A DNA stretch of 64,000 nt from positions 9,436,501 through 9,500,500 of the forward strand of contig NC_063156.1 of NCBI RefSeq assembly GCF_020921035.1, given 5' to 3'. Within the stretch, counting starts at the first letter, position 1. The number at the start of each line of letters is the position of its first letter. This document shows positions 32,176-41,979 of the stretch, one piece after another. The DNA is from Rhodamnia argentea. Taxonomy: Eukaryota; Streptophyta; Magnoliopsida; Myrtales; Myrtaceae. The notes beneath the pieces are model-generated. The model was not told the DNA's origin and did no database searches. It worked only from the letters and a program-made list of their open reading frames with translations. Both the position numbers and the translations under genes were made by a program.

Positions 32176-32427
32176 TCGCCTTATCGAGCTTGTGAATAAC
32201 TTCAGGAACAAGAATTGACGCATGATGTACTTGCTTCGTTATACATATATGTGGAGTGGAGGTCACTTTGGTGCGCTCCGTTCTCTGTTTTACTCCTCTC
32301 TTCGCCTTATCGAGCTTGTGAATAACTTCAGGAACAAGAATTGACGCATGATGTACTTGCTTCGTTATACATATATGTGGAGTGGAGGTCACTTTGGTGC
32401 GCTCCGTTCTCTGTTTTACTCCTCTCT
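32176..32427. repeat. 126-bp perfect tandem duplication in the 3' flank
   Basis: 32,176-32,301 and 32,302-32,427 are near-identical (tcgccttatcgagcttgtga ... ttttactcctctct). The paralogue at 26.8 kb has only one copy, so the duplication is recent and probably lies in the 3' UTR. Confidence 0.88.
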
Positions 32428-33096
32428 TCTTCTGCTATTGAGCTTTAGTCTCAGATCCTGAAAGAACCAACTCTTAACATTCTCATCAGGAATTTAGAAG
32501 GTACTTAGGAATCTAAAATGGACAAGCCATAGCTATATGACCCAAGATCTTTAGGTTCTGGAATCTCTGAATATAGTGGCTCGACTGCCATGTTCACCTG
32601 AAACCTTCTCCTGTATCACCTTCCTTCGCATGAGTGCACTTCTGCAGAAGTGGACTTCATATTGTGTTCGAGCTTACATGTGAGTTTGTGTTCCTGTGCA
32701 ATGGCAATGTTCGTTCGGCGTGACGTCGATTCGGATTCGTTCATATGGTACAGCGAAGTCGGTAGAGTGCAAATTGCTGAAGCAATGCTAATCAAGTCAG
32801 TTTTGTGGATATGAAGATGCTGTACATGAGAAACTTAGACATCATCTGGTTCATCATGCCTGAAGAACAAGGCTCGGCTATATATTCATCTCACGTTGTA
32901 GACAAGGGAAGATGTCGGAAATTTAAAAAGATTACGACAGCTACTGGTGAAGGCAAGAGGAAGAGAGACGGAACTGAAGAAAATTTAGAAGATAACAGAG
33001 AGGCTAGTGTTATAGGCTAGTTTATCTGATGTGCTCTGCAAAAGCATGAACTGAAAATAAAGCCTCGCCGAGCCTGTGCTCCGTTTTGAAGTGCTC
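32428..33096. other. Convergent intergenic stretch
   Basis: 3' ends of the plus-strand Lys/Glu-rich gene and of the minus-strand MCTP gene meet here. A short ORF at 32,805-33,020 has no recognisable domain and is not called. Confidence 0.5.
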
Positions 33097-36000
33097 TCAC
33101 ATCATTCGGTCGGACAGCGAAGGCAACCTCCGGAAGAAGTTCAAAGCCGGCGATGGCATCCGGTCTCGGAATATCGGGTGCCGGAAATAATAGAACCCCG
33201 ATGCCATCGCCACCATCTTCGTCGGCACCAAGTACAGTATCACGGCTACCACGAAGCACAGCATGATGAAGACTCCCGTGGCCCTCGGGTCACGCCACGT
33301 CACAAGCGCCTGCGCCCGCTCCCCCTGCGTGGCAAGGTCCCCGAGCATCGTCTGCACGCGCGCACCGATCGCGCGCAGCTTGTCGTACCTCACGCGGACC
33401 ACATCCGGCGGCCTCGCGCTCGGCACCTGGTCGAACTCCTCGTCGAGCTCCTGCGGGTCCGCTGCGTCGGCCAGGGACATCTTAGGGTCGAAGTGCAGGG
33501 CCGGACCCCGGGCCCGGAACCGGTAGTTCCACGCCCCAATCGCGAACACGTAGAACGCCAGCGTGGGGACGATCAGTTCGGGGAACCAGACCAGCATGAT
33601 CAGCAGCGCGTGCACGAGCGCCGTGGCGGTCGGGTTCTTCCACCCGCGCGTGTCCTCGATCCAACGGACCACGTCGATCAGCCCGGCGAGCACGTTGATG
33701 ATCCTCAACCAATTGGCGCGCACCTTGCGCATGCTGAACGTGTGCGAGTCGGCGTCGAGCATGTACAGCACCACCTCGCACTTGAGCGGCGGCTCGGACC
33801 GAGACAGATGCGCGGCCATGATCTTCACGGCGGCGCTCCTCAGCAGCTCCTGCTGGACCATTCCGAGGGGCTTGACGTGATGCATCAACGGCAGTAGAGG
33901 CTGGGAGTAAGCATGCAGGACGTCGAGCGTCGGAGCCGTCCGGCCGAACCTCAAGGCGATCTCCACTTCCCCCATTTTCTTCATGCCGGCGTTGGCCAGC
34001 AGGAGCAGCGGATACGAATTGCGGTACACTCGATTAGCCTGGAGCGTAGATATACGTATCCGTACTTTGCCGATACGAAAATCAGGAGGCGTGGCTTCTT
34101 GAGGACCGTCCGATTCCGACGATCCCCAGCTATCGAAGACTCCAATTGTTAAGACCGTGCACGGGTCGTAGACCCTCCACGTGTACTGCTCGTTCCACCT
34201 GGGATCCAACGTGTCGCGCACGGTACGCGTACGGACCCACTTGGGGCCGTACTTTGCCACGCAGTACGCGTCCGTGGATCCCTTGCCGTTCACGGTCTTC
34301 ATCGGCAGCAAGCTCTTGCACCCGATGATGCCGAGCTCCACCGACCCGATTGGCGGCTTCCAGAGCTGCCTTGCCGTGGGCCGGTAGTCGCTGCACACGT
34401 GCGCCGCCTCGTCCATCACGTGATATCCTCCGTCGAAGCACAGCCTCAGGTGGACCCTGCCCTTGTACACGGTCTTCTCGCGGCTGAAGTCCTCGAACGT
34501 GAACCACCGCGACGCCACCTTACGGTCGTCCACGCGCCTCTCGATGGCCATGAGGGGGACAGTCGCCTCGCCGATCACGACCGGCCCTCTTGGTAACCGG
34601 TTCTCTATGGTGAGTTTCAGGTTGTCACTGAACGGCTCGGCGACCACAAACAGCAAGTCCTCGTTCCAGGATGGGGCGCCGTCGCGGGTGATGGAGACCT
34701 TCGTCTTCTGCATTTGAAATCCGAGCTGCGCTTTGATCTGAAACGAGGTCTCCCTTAACGCCGCCGCCGTCAAAGGCAAGACATCCTGAGCCTCGAGCAC
34801 GGTGGCCCTCAGGTACCAGAGCTTCGGCGACTGGTACACCTTGGCGCGCGCGTTCACGTCTCCGGCCGCATCGGTCTTCCATGCGTCGGGGAAGGACTCG
34901 TCGGCCTGGGTGCCGATCCAGGTGGCGAGCATCAGGTCGCCATGGTGGGCCCCGCCACCTTCCAGCCGGTACCACTGCGGGGCTAGCGGGCTGTCCGGCG
35001 GGTCCCGCACGGGGATCTCCGAGGCGTCGAAGCAGATGCCACCGAAGAACTTGTGGCCCGCCACGTCCCACGAAGAGCGGCTGTCCATGTGGGCAGACGG
35101 TGGGTCCCACACGGAGACTTCCAAGATGGAGGAGGACTCCGGCGCATCGCGGCCGAAAGCGAACGTTTGGTCCCACTCGAAGAAAGCGGTGGATGCGCTC
35201 TTGCGCGCGGGCTTAGACTTGATGTGAGTGCCGGAGACGACGATCTTCACGACGGGACTTCCGTTGGTCGGCAAGTGCCGGGCTTTGACCACCCTGACGA
35301 AGAGGTAGTGCATCTTCTCCACCAGATCGAACGACGACCGCTCCATCACGACGCTGTCCAGCGAGTCCATTGTGTATGTCCTGGTCATCGGTGGCATCGG
35401 AGGATGCGGACCATTGAGCCCCGCGAATTTGACTTCGGGGACTGATGCCGAGACGGAAGCAGCCATCACCTCCCGCGGCACGGGAGGTGGAGGCACCCAA
35501 TGAGAGGCTGCATCCATTTCGGGCCCCATGGAAGTTCGTGATGGTGCCAGCGTCGGTGGCGGCACTTCTTGGGAGTCCTCTGAAGTTGCCTCTGCTGTTT
35601 CGGGCGATTCGGCTTCTACAGTAGTTTCGACGTCTGGAGGAGCATTTTCAGTCGATGGTGGCGCGGGCGGCGGCGCATCTTCGTTGGGTGGCTCTTCATC
35701 AGGCTTTTCGCCATCAGCCGGTGGTGTGGCTGGAGTTGTGGAACCAGCGGCTGCCGCCCCATCTGGCGGAGCCAGCGACTGCGCGGCAGACTCGGGCGGC
35801 TTGGGTTCAGCCTCCTGCACTGGCGATGGCAGTGCCGCGTCGGCTTCCAGCAGCTTCGCTTCCTCCGCGGCGGGCTGAGGCGGCGGCGGAGGCGGCGGCG
35901 GGACCTCAACCGTGTAATAGATCTTCAAGCCGATATCGCCCTGGACCCAGCTGAGCCAGCTCTTGCCTCGGAGAGGGTAATAGATGAGGGCCTCCTCGCC

Positions 36001-36306
36001 CTTCCAGACGAACTGGGAGGAGCTGAGGCGGACGCGGCCGAGGAAGTTGTTGCGGGTGGTGGGGCCGTAGGCCTTGTCATGGAGGACGTCGATCTCGAGC
36101 GCGTTGCCGAAGATGTCGGAGGACTTGATGGCAAACTCGAGGACCTCGCCCCACCGGGGGGAGAGGTCCTTGACGGCGGTGCGGGTGCGCTTGCGCTGGC
36201 CGTGGAAGTGGGCAACAACGTAAGGACTGGAGGCGCCCTGGCCGTCCTTGGGGGAGAGGTTGGTGGCCTCGGCCACCTCCACAACCAGCTTCCGGACCGC
36301 GGCCAT
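33097..36306 (-). CDS. MCTP16: Multiple C2 domain and transmembrane region protein (MCTP16/QUIRKY-like)
   Basis: One intronless ORF of 1069 residues, the usual length and structure of plant MCTPs. C2A is at about 1-134 (RKLVVEVAEATNL, SPKDGQGASSPYVV), then a Pro/Ala/Glu-rich linker to about 325, C2B at about 330-465, C2C at 495-620 and C2D at 650-775 (DAYCVAKYG, DTLDPRWNEQ and VFDSW supply the acidic ligands). The C-terminal PRT_C region (about 900-1069) has hydrophobic segments near 895-925 and 1010-1040. MCTPs sit in the ER with the C-terminus and tether it to the plasma membrane at plasmodesmata through C2-lipid contacts; QUIRKY acts with STRUBBELIG in tissue morphogenesis. The N-terminus is closest to what I remember of AtMCTP16; orthology within the family is inference. 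C2A lacks some canonical Ca-binding Asp (Ser-Ser in SSPYVV), so its Ca dependence is doubtful. No frameshift. Confidence 0.95.
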   Translation of the reverse strand: MAAVRKLVVEVAEATNLSPKDGQGASSPYVVAHFHGQRKRTRTAVKDLSPRWGEVLEFAIKSSDIFGNALEIDVLHDKAYGPTTRNNFLGRVRLSSSQFVWKGEEALIYYPLRGKSWLSWVQGDIGLKIYYTVEVPPPPPPPPQPAAEEAKLLEADAALPSPVQEAEPKPPESAAQSLAPPDGAAAAGSTTPATPPADGEKPDEEPPNEDAPPPAPPSTENAPPDVETTVEAESPETAEATSEDSQEVPPPTLAPSRTSMGPEMDAASHWVPPPPVPREVMAASVSASVPEVKFAGLNGPHPPMPPMTRTYTMDSLDSVVMERSSFDLVEKMHYLFVRVVKARHLPTNGSPVVKIVVSGTHIKSKPARKSASTAFFEWDQTFAFGRDAPESSSILEVSVWDPPSAHMDSRSSWDVAGHKFFGGICFDASEIPVRDPPDSPLAPQWYRLEGGGAHHGDLMLATWIGTQADESFPDAWKTDAAGDVNARAKVYQSPKLWYLRATVLEAQDVLPLTAAALRETSFQIKAQLGFQMQKTKVSITRDGAPSWNEDLLFVVAEPFSDNLKLTIENRLPRGPVVIGEATVPLMAIERRVDDRKVASRWFTFEDFSREKTVYKGRVHLRLCFDGGYHVMDEAAHVCSDYRPTARQLWKPPIGSVELGIIGCKSLLPMKTVNGKGSTDAYCVAKYGPKWVRTRTVRDTLDPRWNEQYTWRVYDPCTVLTIGVFDSWGSSESDGPQEATPPDFRIGKVRIRISTLQANRVYRNSYPLLLLANAGMKKMGEVEIALRFGRTAPTLDVLHAYSQPLLPLMHHVKPLGMVQQELLRSAAVKIMAAHLSRSEPPLKCEVVLYMLDADSHTFSMRKVRANWLRIINVLAGLIDVVRWIEDTRGWKNPTATALVHALLIMLVWFPELIVPTLAFYVFAIGAWNYRFRARGPALHFDPKMSLADAADPQELDEEFDQVPSARPPDVVRVRYDKLRAIGARVQTMLGDLATQGERAQALVTWRDPRATGVFIMLCFVVAVILYLVPTKMVAMASGFYYFRHPIFRDRMPSPALNFFRRLPSLSDRMM

Positions 36307-36415
36307 AACAGTCAGGAGCTGAAGATGACGATACCGATGTTCAAGACGCAGGCGTTAACTGATCCCAAGTTGTACATGAAGATGTCGCATCTCTCTCTAT
36401 CGCGGGCTGTAATTC

Positions 36416-36562
36416 TTAACTTGAAGTGGAAGCAGCAGCTTTAAGTGTGGTGGAGTCATATGGCTTTTGCTTGACCTGAGCTTTTTTTTGGGTGCTTTCC
36501 TCCTTGTCAAGATGGTAGTTTTGCTTATTTATGAAGACTTTAGATTCCTGTTTCTTAGCCAT
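36416..36562 (-). CDS. 48-codon small ORF upstream of the MCTP gene (possible uORF)
   Basis: An ATG in strong plant context (gcaATGGCT) opens a 48-residue Lys-rich peptide starting MAKKQESKVFINKQ and ending before the MCTP start, about 110 bp upstream of it and on the same strand. A CT-rich stretch typical of leaders (GA on the plus strand, 36,605-36,640) lies just upstream. If transcription starts in or above that tract, this is an upstream ORF in the MCTP leader. It could also be a small gene of its own or chance. No known peptide is recognised. Confidence 0.4.
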   Translation of the reverse strand: MAKKQESKVFINKQNYHLDKEESTQKKAQVKQKPYDSTTLKAAASTSS

Positions 36563-36839
36563 TGCCAAGCTTTTGCTTTCTTTCTGGCCACCCGCATTTG
36601 ACAGAGGGGGAGAGAGAGAGAGTGGGAGAGAGAGAGATGAAACATTTTTCAAAGATTGTTGATGAGTGGAGTGCAGTTGCGACCAGAGATTGGGGGGCGG
36701 TTTTGCTTTTTCGAAAAAGGGAAGTTGTAGACAAACCTTTTGAATCACCGACCGAGATCTTGTCGCTGCTTATCACCTCATGCAACGATAAATCTCACGT
36801 TGGACCTATCAAATCCGACAGCCCACATTATTTCCTTTA

Positions 36840-37135
36840 GACGTATCAGTTTGTTGGGGTTTCAAGTCTTATCGTGTAACGAGGCTAGTAATCGATTTAT
36901 AATTATAAGTTAATTTTTGGGTAACAAAAACTTGAGACCACTCAATATTGGTGTCAGAACGAGGTTATCAACAAATCTGAATCTAACAGTTACACGGAAG
37001 ACACGGATTGTTGCTACTTCGATCGGGGTTTGGTGATTGGTTTATAAGTATGAGAAAAAGCCTTTGAGCTAGCTTTGAGGGTGAAAAATCCAAGACCACC
37101 CAATACAATCTCTCCTCCGGCCACATCAGAGAATT
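36840..37135. repeat. Possible LTR-element remnant
   Basis: 'attggtgtcagaacgagg' resembles a degenerate Met-tRNA primer-binding site and is flanked by repeat-like text ('cttgagaccactcaat' and again 'caagaccacccaat'). Too decayed to delimit. Confidence 0.35.
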
Positions 37136-38242
37136 AAGGCTTGTTTAACAACGATTCTGGCTCTCTAATTTTGTTTCTAAAAACAAAAAAAGATGAGAAA
37201 CCTGTTTAGTAATGTAAATGATTCTGATTCTCAAATTATTTGATTTTATTCCTGGTAAGAGATTTAGAGCAGAACAATAATTATAAAAAAGTTGATTATT
37301 TATTCTAGAATCACTTTTGATAAACAAGACCAACAAAGTGAAAAGTCTGTCTCTACCCGTCGGAGAAACAGGAAAAGAACAAATAAAATAAAATTACTTT
37401 TTTAAAAACATTTAGAAAATAATTTCTTTTTATGAAAAACGAAGTATAATTTTAAAAAATTAAAAAATATATCAAAAAGATTTCACTGTATCTATGAAAA
37501 TGTTTTAGTAATATCATTTTTCTTAACAAATTATCAAAAATAAACATTCCATGATTTGGTTAAATATAGAAGGTTTTAAATAATACGGGTCGAATATGAA
37601 TCGTTAAATTTGTATTACATGAAAATGAGTCAAACGGGTTAAATAAGTCAATATGAAGATTCAAAATAATTATGAATATAAAATTCTTTTTAAGTTTTTC
37701 ATGTCTTGATTTTTATTGAACCTATATAAGAGTTGGTGAATTAATGTTCCTACTCTTAGCCCTAAGTAAGATCTATTCATAGTTGGTCTGTCCCCCACGG
37801 CACGGCTTCTCACTTTTCATGAATGTATCTCCTCTCGGACCATATTCAACCCGACCTAAACCCGACCTAACACACCTATTTGACATCTCTAGTTCCTTAT
37901 CAATTGGTGGCAAAAATTTAAGTGCAAATTGTCCATTGAGCTTATGTTGTTTCTTAAAAATCTTGCATATGCCCTCATCCTCCACAAAATAAATAGGTTA
38001 GTTATGGATTATGCATGATCTATATTAGTGGTGATATATAGGTTGACTTTATAGTGACAAGATGCAATTATTTGACTAAAATGAAAAAAGCTGGGAAGAG
38101 AGATTATATTCGAGAATAGAAATTTTATGCGGTTACCAAACGCGACTCGATTTTCTAAAACTCATCGAGAAAACGTAATCGAAAAAAATCAATTATGATC
38201 GGAATTGGCTTTTTGTATCGGAACCATTGCCAAGCGCACTCT
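37136..38242. mobile_element. Non-autonomous hAT-like element, copy 1
   Basis: The left end (ggcttgtttaacaacgattc, then aaaaaaagatgagaaacctg) and the right end (atgcggttaccaaacgcgac ... gccaagcgcactctta) are matched in the same order at 59,880-61,190. 'Cannot-be-kept' style end words such as gcttgtttaac and its counterpart tgccaagcgc are typical of hAT-like ends. The interior near 37,560-37,900 contains another dispersed repeat ('acccgacctaaacccgacct'), so a nested insertion is likely. No transposase ORF. Confidence 0.55.
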
Positions 38243-38772
38243 TAGTATGGTGTGGAGGAGTTAATATATATCCAAATTGGCTCAAAACTCAATAGTTTAA
38301 GCTTTTGAATAAATGTTGATCTAATCGGATATGTTGATGAGCTCGAACTTGCATTCTCTGTTAGTGATCTCGCTAAGTAAAAGTATCGGGTTTATGCTGC
38401 TCACTTCCCAACAAATGGCATCAAAGATGATGGTAGATTAGCAAGCCTCTAATCTGTTCTGGCAATTGAGTGTTGTGGTGCAACAACGTGGTTTCAAGGT
38501 TCAAATGGCAGCTCTTATGGTTCCTTCTTGAAAAAGAGACCATGGATGAGTAGGAGATTGTTGAAATGCACATGTAAGTTATGTTAAAAAAGTCTCATAT
38601 TTGAGAAATGATATGATGTGGAACGATTAATATATACAAGTTGACCCATAACTCATTGGCTTAAATTTTTTATTGAAGGTGGGTCAAACTAAATATGTTA
38701 ACGAGCTTGGACTTAGGTCTCACTTGGCAATCTCTTCGAGTAAAAATATCACGCTTCCGTTATTTTCTAACA
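38240..38772 (+). mobile_element. Miniature LTR element (TRIM-like), 5' LTR truncated
   Basis: The 3' LTR is 38,582-38,772 (begins tgttaaaaaagtctcat, ends tattttctaaca). The 5' LTR, missing its first ~45 bp, ends at 38,413 with ttcccaaca and is followed by aatggcatcaaag, a one- or two-base variant of the Met-tRNA primer-binding site (tggtatcagag). The internal part is only about 170 bp and non-coding, the hallmark of TRIMs. It abuts the hAT-like element, whose insertion may have removed the LTR start. Confidence 0.68.
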
Positions 38773-40710
38773 AGATTCATTGTATAATTATTGTATGCAG
38801 GTAGATATGCTAAGCTAAGTGGAGAAAGGAGATTAACGTGGCTCGTTCTACTCATATCACAGTTAAGTCGCAATTGAACACCTACGGCAGAGCGCCAGTG
38901 ACCACAAACGTCATTGGACAATAACAACGCGAGAATTATTCTCCATGAATCAAGGAAGGTCGGCGATTGAGAGGGTATATAGAGGCTTCATCAGAGTACC
39001 GCTAAAGAAATGTCAGGCGATTCTTACAAATAATGTGCTAACCGTCGTATTCGACAATCAATAACAAGATAGAACTTCACAAGTGACGGTTGTAATGTCA
39101 GGACCTCCAGAAGAAATGCATGAACACCTAGTAATTTTGTCCCAGAAAAGAAATTGATCGCACAAAAGGAGATTGCCTGATATATATTGCTCATATGATA
39201 TCGCAGATATCCACATACTATGCAATTGATCAGTGAGTACGCATCTCGGATTGGGTAAAGAATCAACGTTCGCAAGTAGAATTTAATGCCTGTGGAGCAC
39301 GATGACCAACTCCAACAAAGCCAACCATCGGCCAGGCGAAGATCACCTCGCGGCATACACCTGAGGACGGCCACCACCTCGGGGGGGCGCTTGCCTATTC
39401 GTTGATACTTTTTCAAGCACCCCTTTCGTTGTTAATCACGATCATAATATGCCACCGTTTGCAAATGAGACTTCTTTAGGTTGGTTTGATGTTAGAATGA
39501 AATTACGAGTCTCTCTCTCTCTCTCTCCCAAACAAGTCCTTGCTGCTCGTGTTGGCTTATACCGACATTGTTTTCTCTCTTTTTGTCATCGTTGCAACTC
39601 ACCCCGACGACCCCAAAACTCATCGTTTCTGCATGATTCCGCACACTTGCTTCCTTCTAGCTGAATAGTGGTCACCATACCTAATCGACTTGCGCTTGAG
39701 TAGCGTAGGAATTACACAATCTGATCAAATAAGTGGTGGGAAACGCTACGATTACCATCGTCGATCTAGCGAAGTAATGAGTCAAAGAATATGATAATGG
39801 AAGCAGAAACGAACTTACAGCACCGATTCCAAAAGTCAATGAATCACCTCATCGTCTTCATATCCAAAGAAATCAGCATCGATGTCTTGGATTTGTCATA
39901 TCGGAAGTCAAATTTCCAGCTTTTGCCTTCCTTGCAACCATCTTATTAATCCTTTCACGGCCTATGCATCATACACCACTCACTTTTTCTTCCTTTTGAT
40001 CCCCCTTTACTCGTCTTCCACACGTAATCGAACATCCTTTATCATGCGCGCGAGAGAGATTAAGCCGAGGATCGCTGTTCACACACCTTTTGACGAAATT
40101 CACCTCTCCTTTTTTGTTGGATTCGAGGTCCTTTTGCCCATAATTCCGATAATGTAATGCTGCTTTATACCACCTTTTCTTCTCTAAGATAGAGCTTTGC
40201 TTTAGTGGGGATCCACATGCTCTTGAATTTTCTACACTTTGCTGTGCACCCCACGGTCTAATCTTTTACCGTCATGACCTGGAAACCAGCGAGGAGTAAC
40301 GTCACCCACCAAAGAGCTACCGGAGGATAAGGCTAGCTTGATCCACGCTCACGGATCGCTCAATCTTCAATTCATTTGATCGAGAGATCACCCAAAAATG
40401 GATCAAAGGAAGGGTATTTGCCCACGCGCTCCCGGCCATTTTGTAATTTGAAAGACGAATGCTCCAATCGATCCCTACGACAGCCAATTTCGTCGCATTG
40501 TAATTGTGACGGGAATGAAATTTCAAAAAGACTAATCCCACGAAGAGTGAACACCAGGCATATTGGGAAGTTCTCGCAGCGACCAGAACATAGTTTGCAC
40601 GTGTACATTTATGTACCGAGGGAACTAACTTCTGAACCCCTAACAGAGAAAAATAAGCTTCCAAGTTCCTTAGATGGCTACACTAAGATCATGTGAAACC
40701 AAATGAAATG
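38773..40710. other. Intergenic stretch without a recognised gene
   Basis: ORFs on both strands (for example a minus-strand open frame at 39,024-39,416) lack an ATG or a domain. A short CT tract lies near 39,511-39,528. I see no RNA gene. Confidence 0.45.
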
Positions 40711-40850
40711 TCACGTCTTTCTTTTCTTATTCTGTTGGCTCTCCTCATTACTGCCAACCGCCTCCTCTTCTTTATCTTGTTCTGGCATTTTTTCTTCTCT
40801 GCGTCCGTTGTCTACAACTAATCCGTCCGTCTTGTGCTCCTGTCCCCCTT
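40711..40850 (-). CDS. Isolated terminal exon downstream of the DRB gene (alternative last exon?)
   Basis: A strong acceptor (tcttgtttctgcattggcag) opens a phase-1 exon of 46 codons rich in Glu, Gln and Lys (from EGGQEHKTDGLVV to NKKRKT and a stop at 40,711-40,713), with an NLS-like end. Phase 1 is the phase of introns 1, 2, 4 and 5 of the DRB gene just upstream on the same strand, and a join from the end of DRB exon 5 (..AAT G|) would read in frame. It may be an alternative last exon of that gene or the end of a separate gene whose other exons I cannot find. Confidence 0.45.
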
Positions 40851-41979
40851 CTGCCAATGCAGAAACAAGACGTTAACCCCGTGAAACTCAAGCTGGACAG
40901 GAGAATTAACAGACAATTGCACGAAGAGAAATAATCTAGAGGTCAAAAGCAAAGGTTGGCACAAGGACGAGCTGGTTTATCATAAAGAGTTTCAAGTCAT
41001 CCTAGCAATATGATCAAATCGACTAAAGCCACTAGCACTGACGAGCGCGCACTACACAACTGGAGTTCACCTCAGAATTGAGATCACTCACAATACAAAG
41101 GCTCAAAGTACTATGAATAATCCTGTGAAAGCAATAAAGATCCCACAAACAAGGTGCTAAACGCATTAGGTTGGCCTCTTGCTACCAAAGATGCTTTTAC
41201 TGTGACAAACTGCTCCAAAAACAAGATGAAACAATGACACTATCCAAGTGATTCATGGCTAATGAGAAAAATCACCATCAAAAAGCCTCAACTGACAACC
41301 AAGTACTTCATCCACAGGAACATTCCCATAAGTCTTAGGATTTTCCACAGTTTGCACGCGTGGTATCAAAGAAACGTACCATTGATACCCGGGCTCCATG
41401 ATTTAAAGAAATTTACATCACCCAGAGAGATATCACATCTTTAAAATGAGGAAAGGCTGTAAGAAAGAAGAGTCGTAACAGGACCACAAAAGAGGCGATT
41501 TTGTAATCCAGGAGACAAGATGAATCTGATGTTCAACCATCCACTGTATTAAATCTAAAACTTTAGATTCCATGTATTAAATCTAATTTTCCCCATTCAA
41601 TTAGCATTCTTTTTGAATTTCGACAAAGAATGCCGTAATGAAATTAAGAGAGACTTAACACTTATGGCTTATTTAGTATTTCAAAAAATCCTGTACTCTT
41701 AATACTTGCATCATTCAACAACATCAAGCAGTCCTGTTACTGAAAAGAGCCTCTCAAGAGCTTCAAGCACAAAAGCAACCTCCAAAAATCTATGCATGGT
41801 GTAGAGAAAACTTCCACTTTCACCCATAATATAACCTTTTCCATCCATCTACTTATAGAGAATAATTAAAAGTAGGATCTTTTAAAAATATTGATAGAGA
41901 TGAATCCCCTAGCTAGCAAGAACAGTACAGATAATTATGAGCCTTGAACAACCATGACCTGTACAATATTTCCTTAAGT
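40851..41979. other. DRB 3' flank or long intron
   Basis: AT-rich, no ORF of note. It is 3' UTR and intergenic sequence if the DRB gene ends at 41,980, or an intron if the exon at 40,711-40,850 belongs to it. Confidence 0.45.

Noticed and set aside
33076-35954. Long open frames on the plus strand over the MCTP gene
   Set aside because: Antisense shadows caused by the GC-rich codon use of the MCTP ORF.
39024-39416. 130-codon open frame on the minus strand
   Set aside because: Begins without ATG, no recognised motif, no splice context that extends it.
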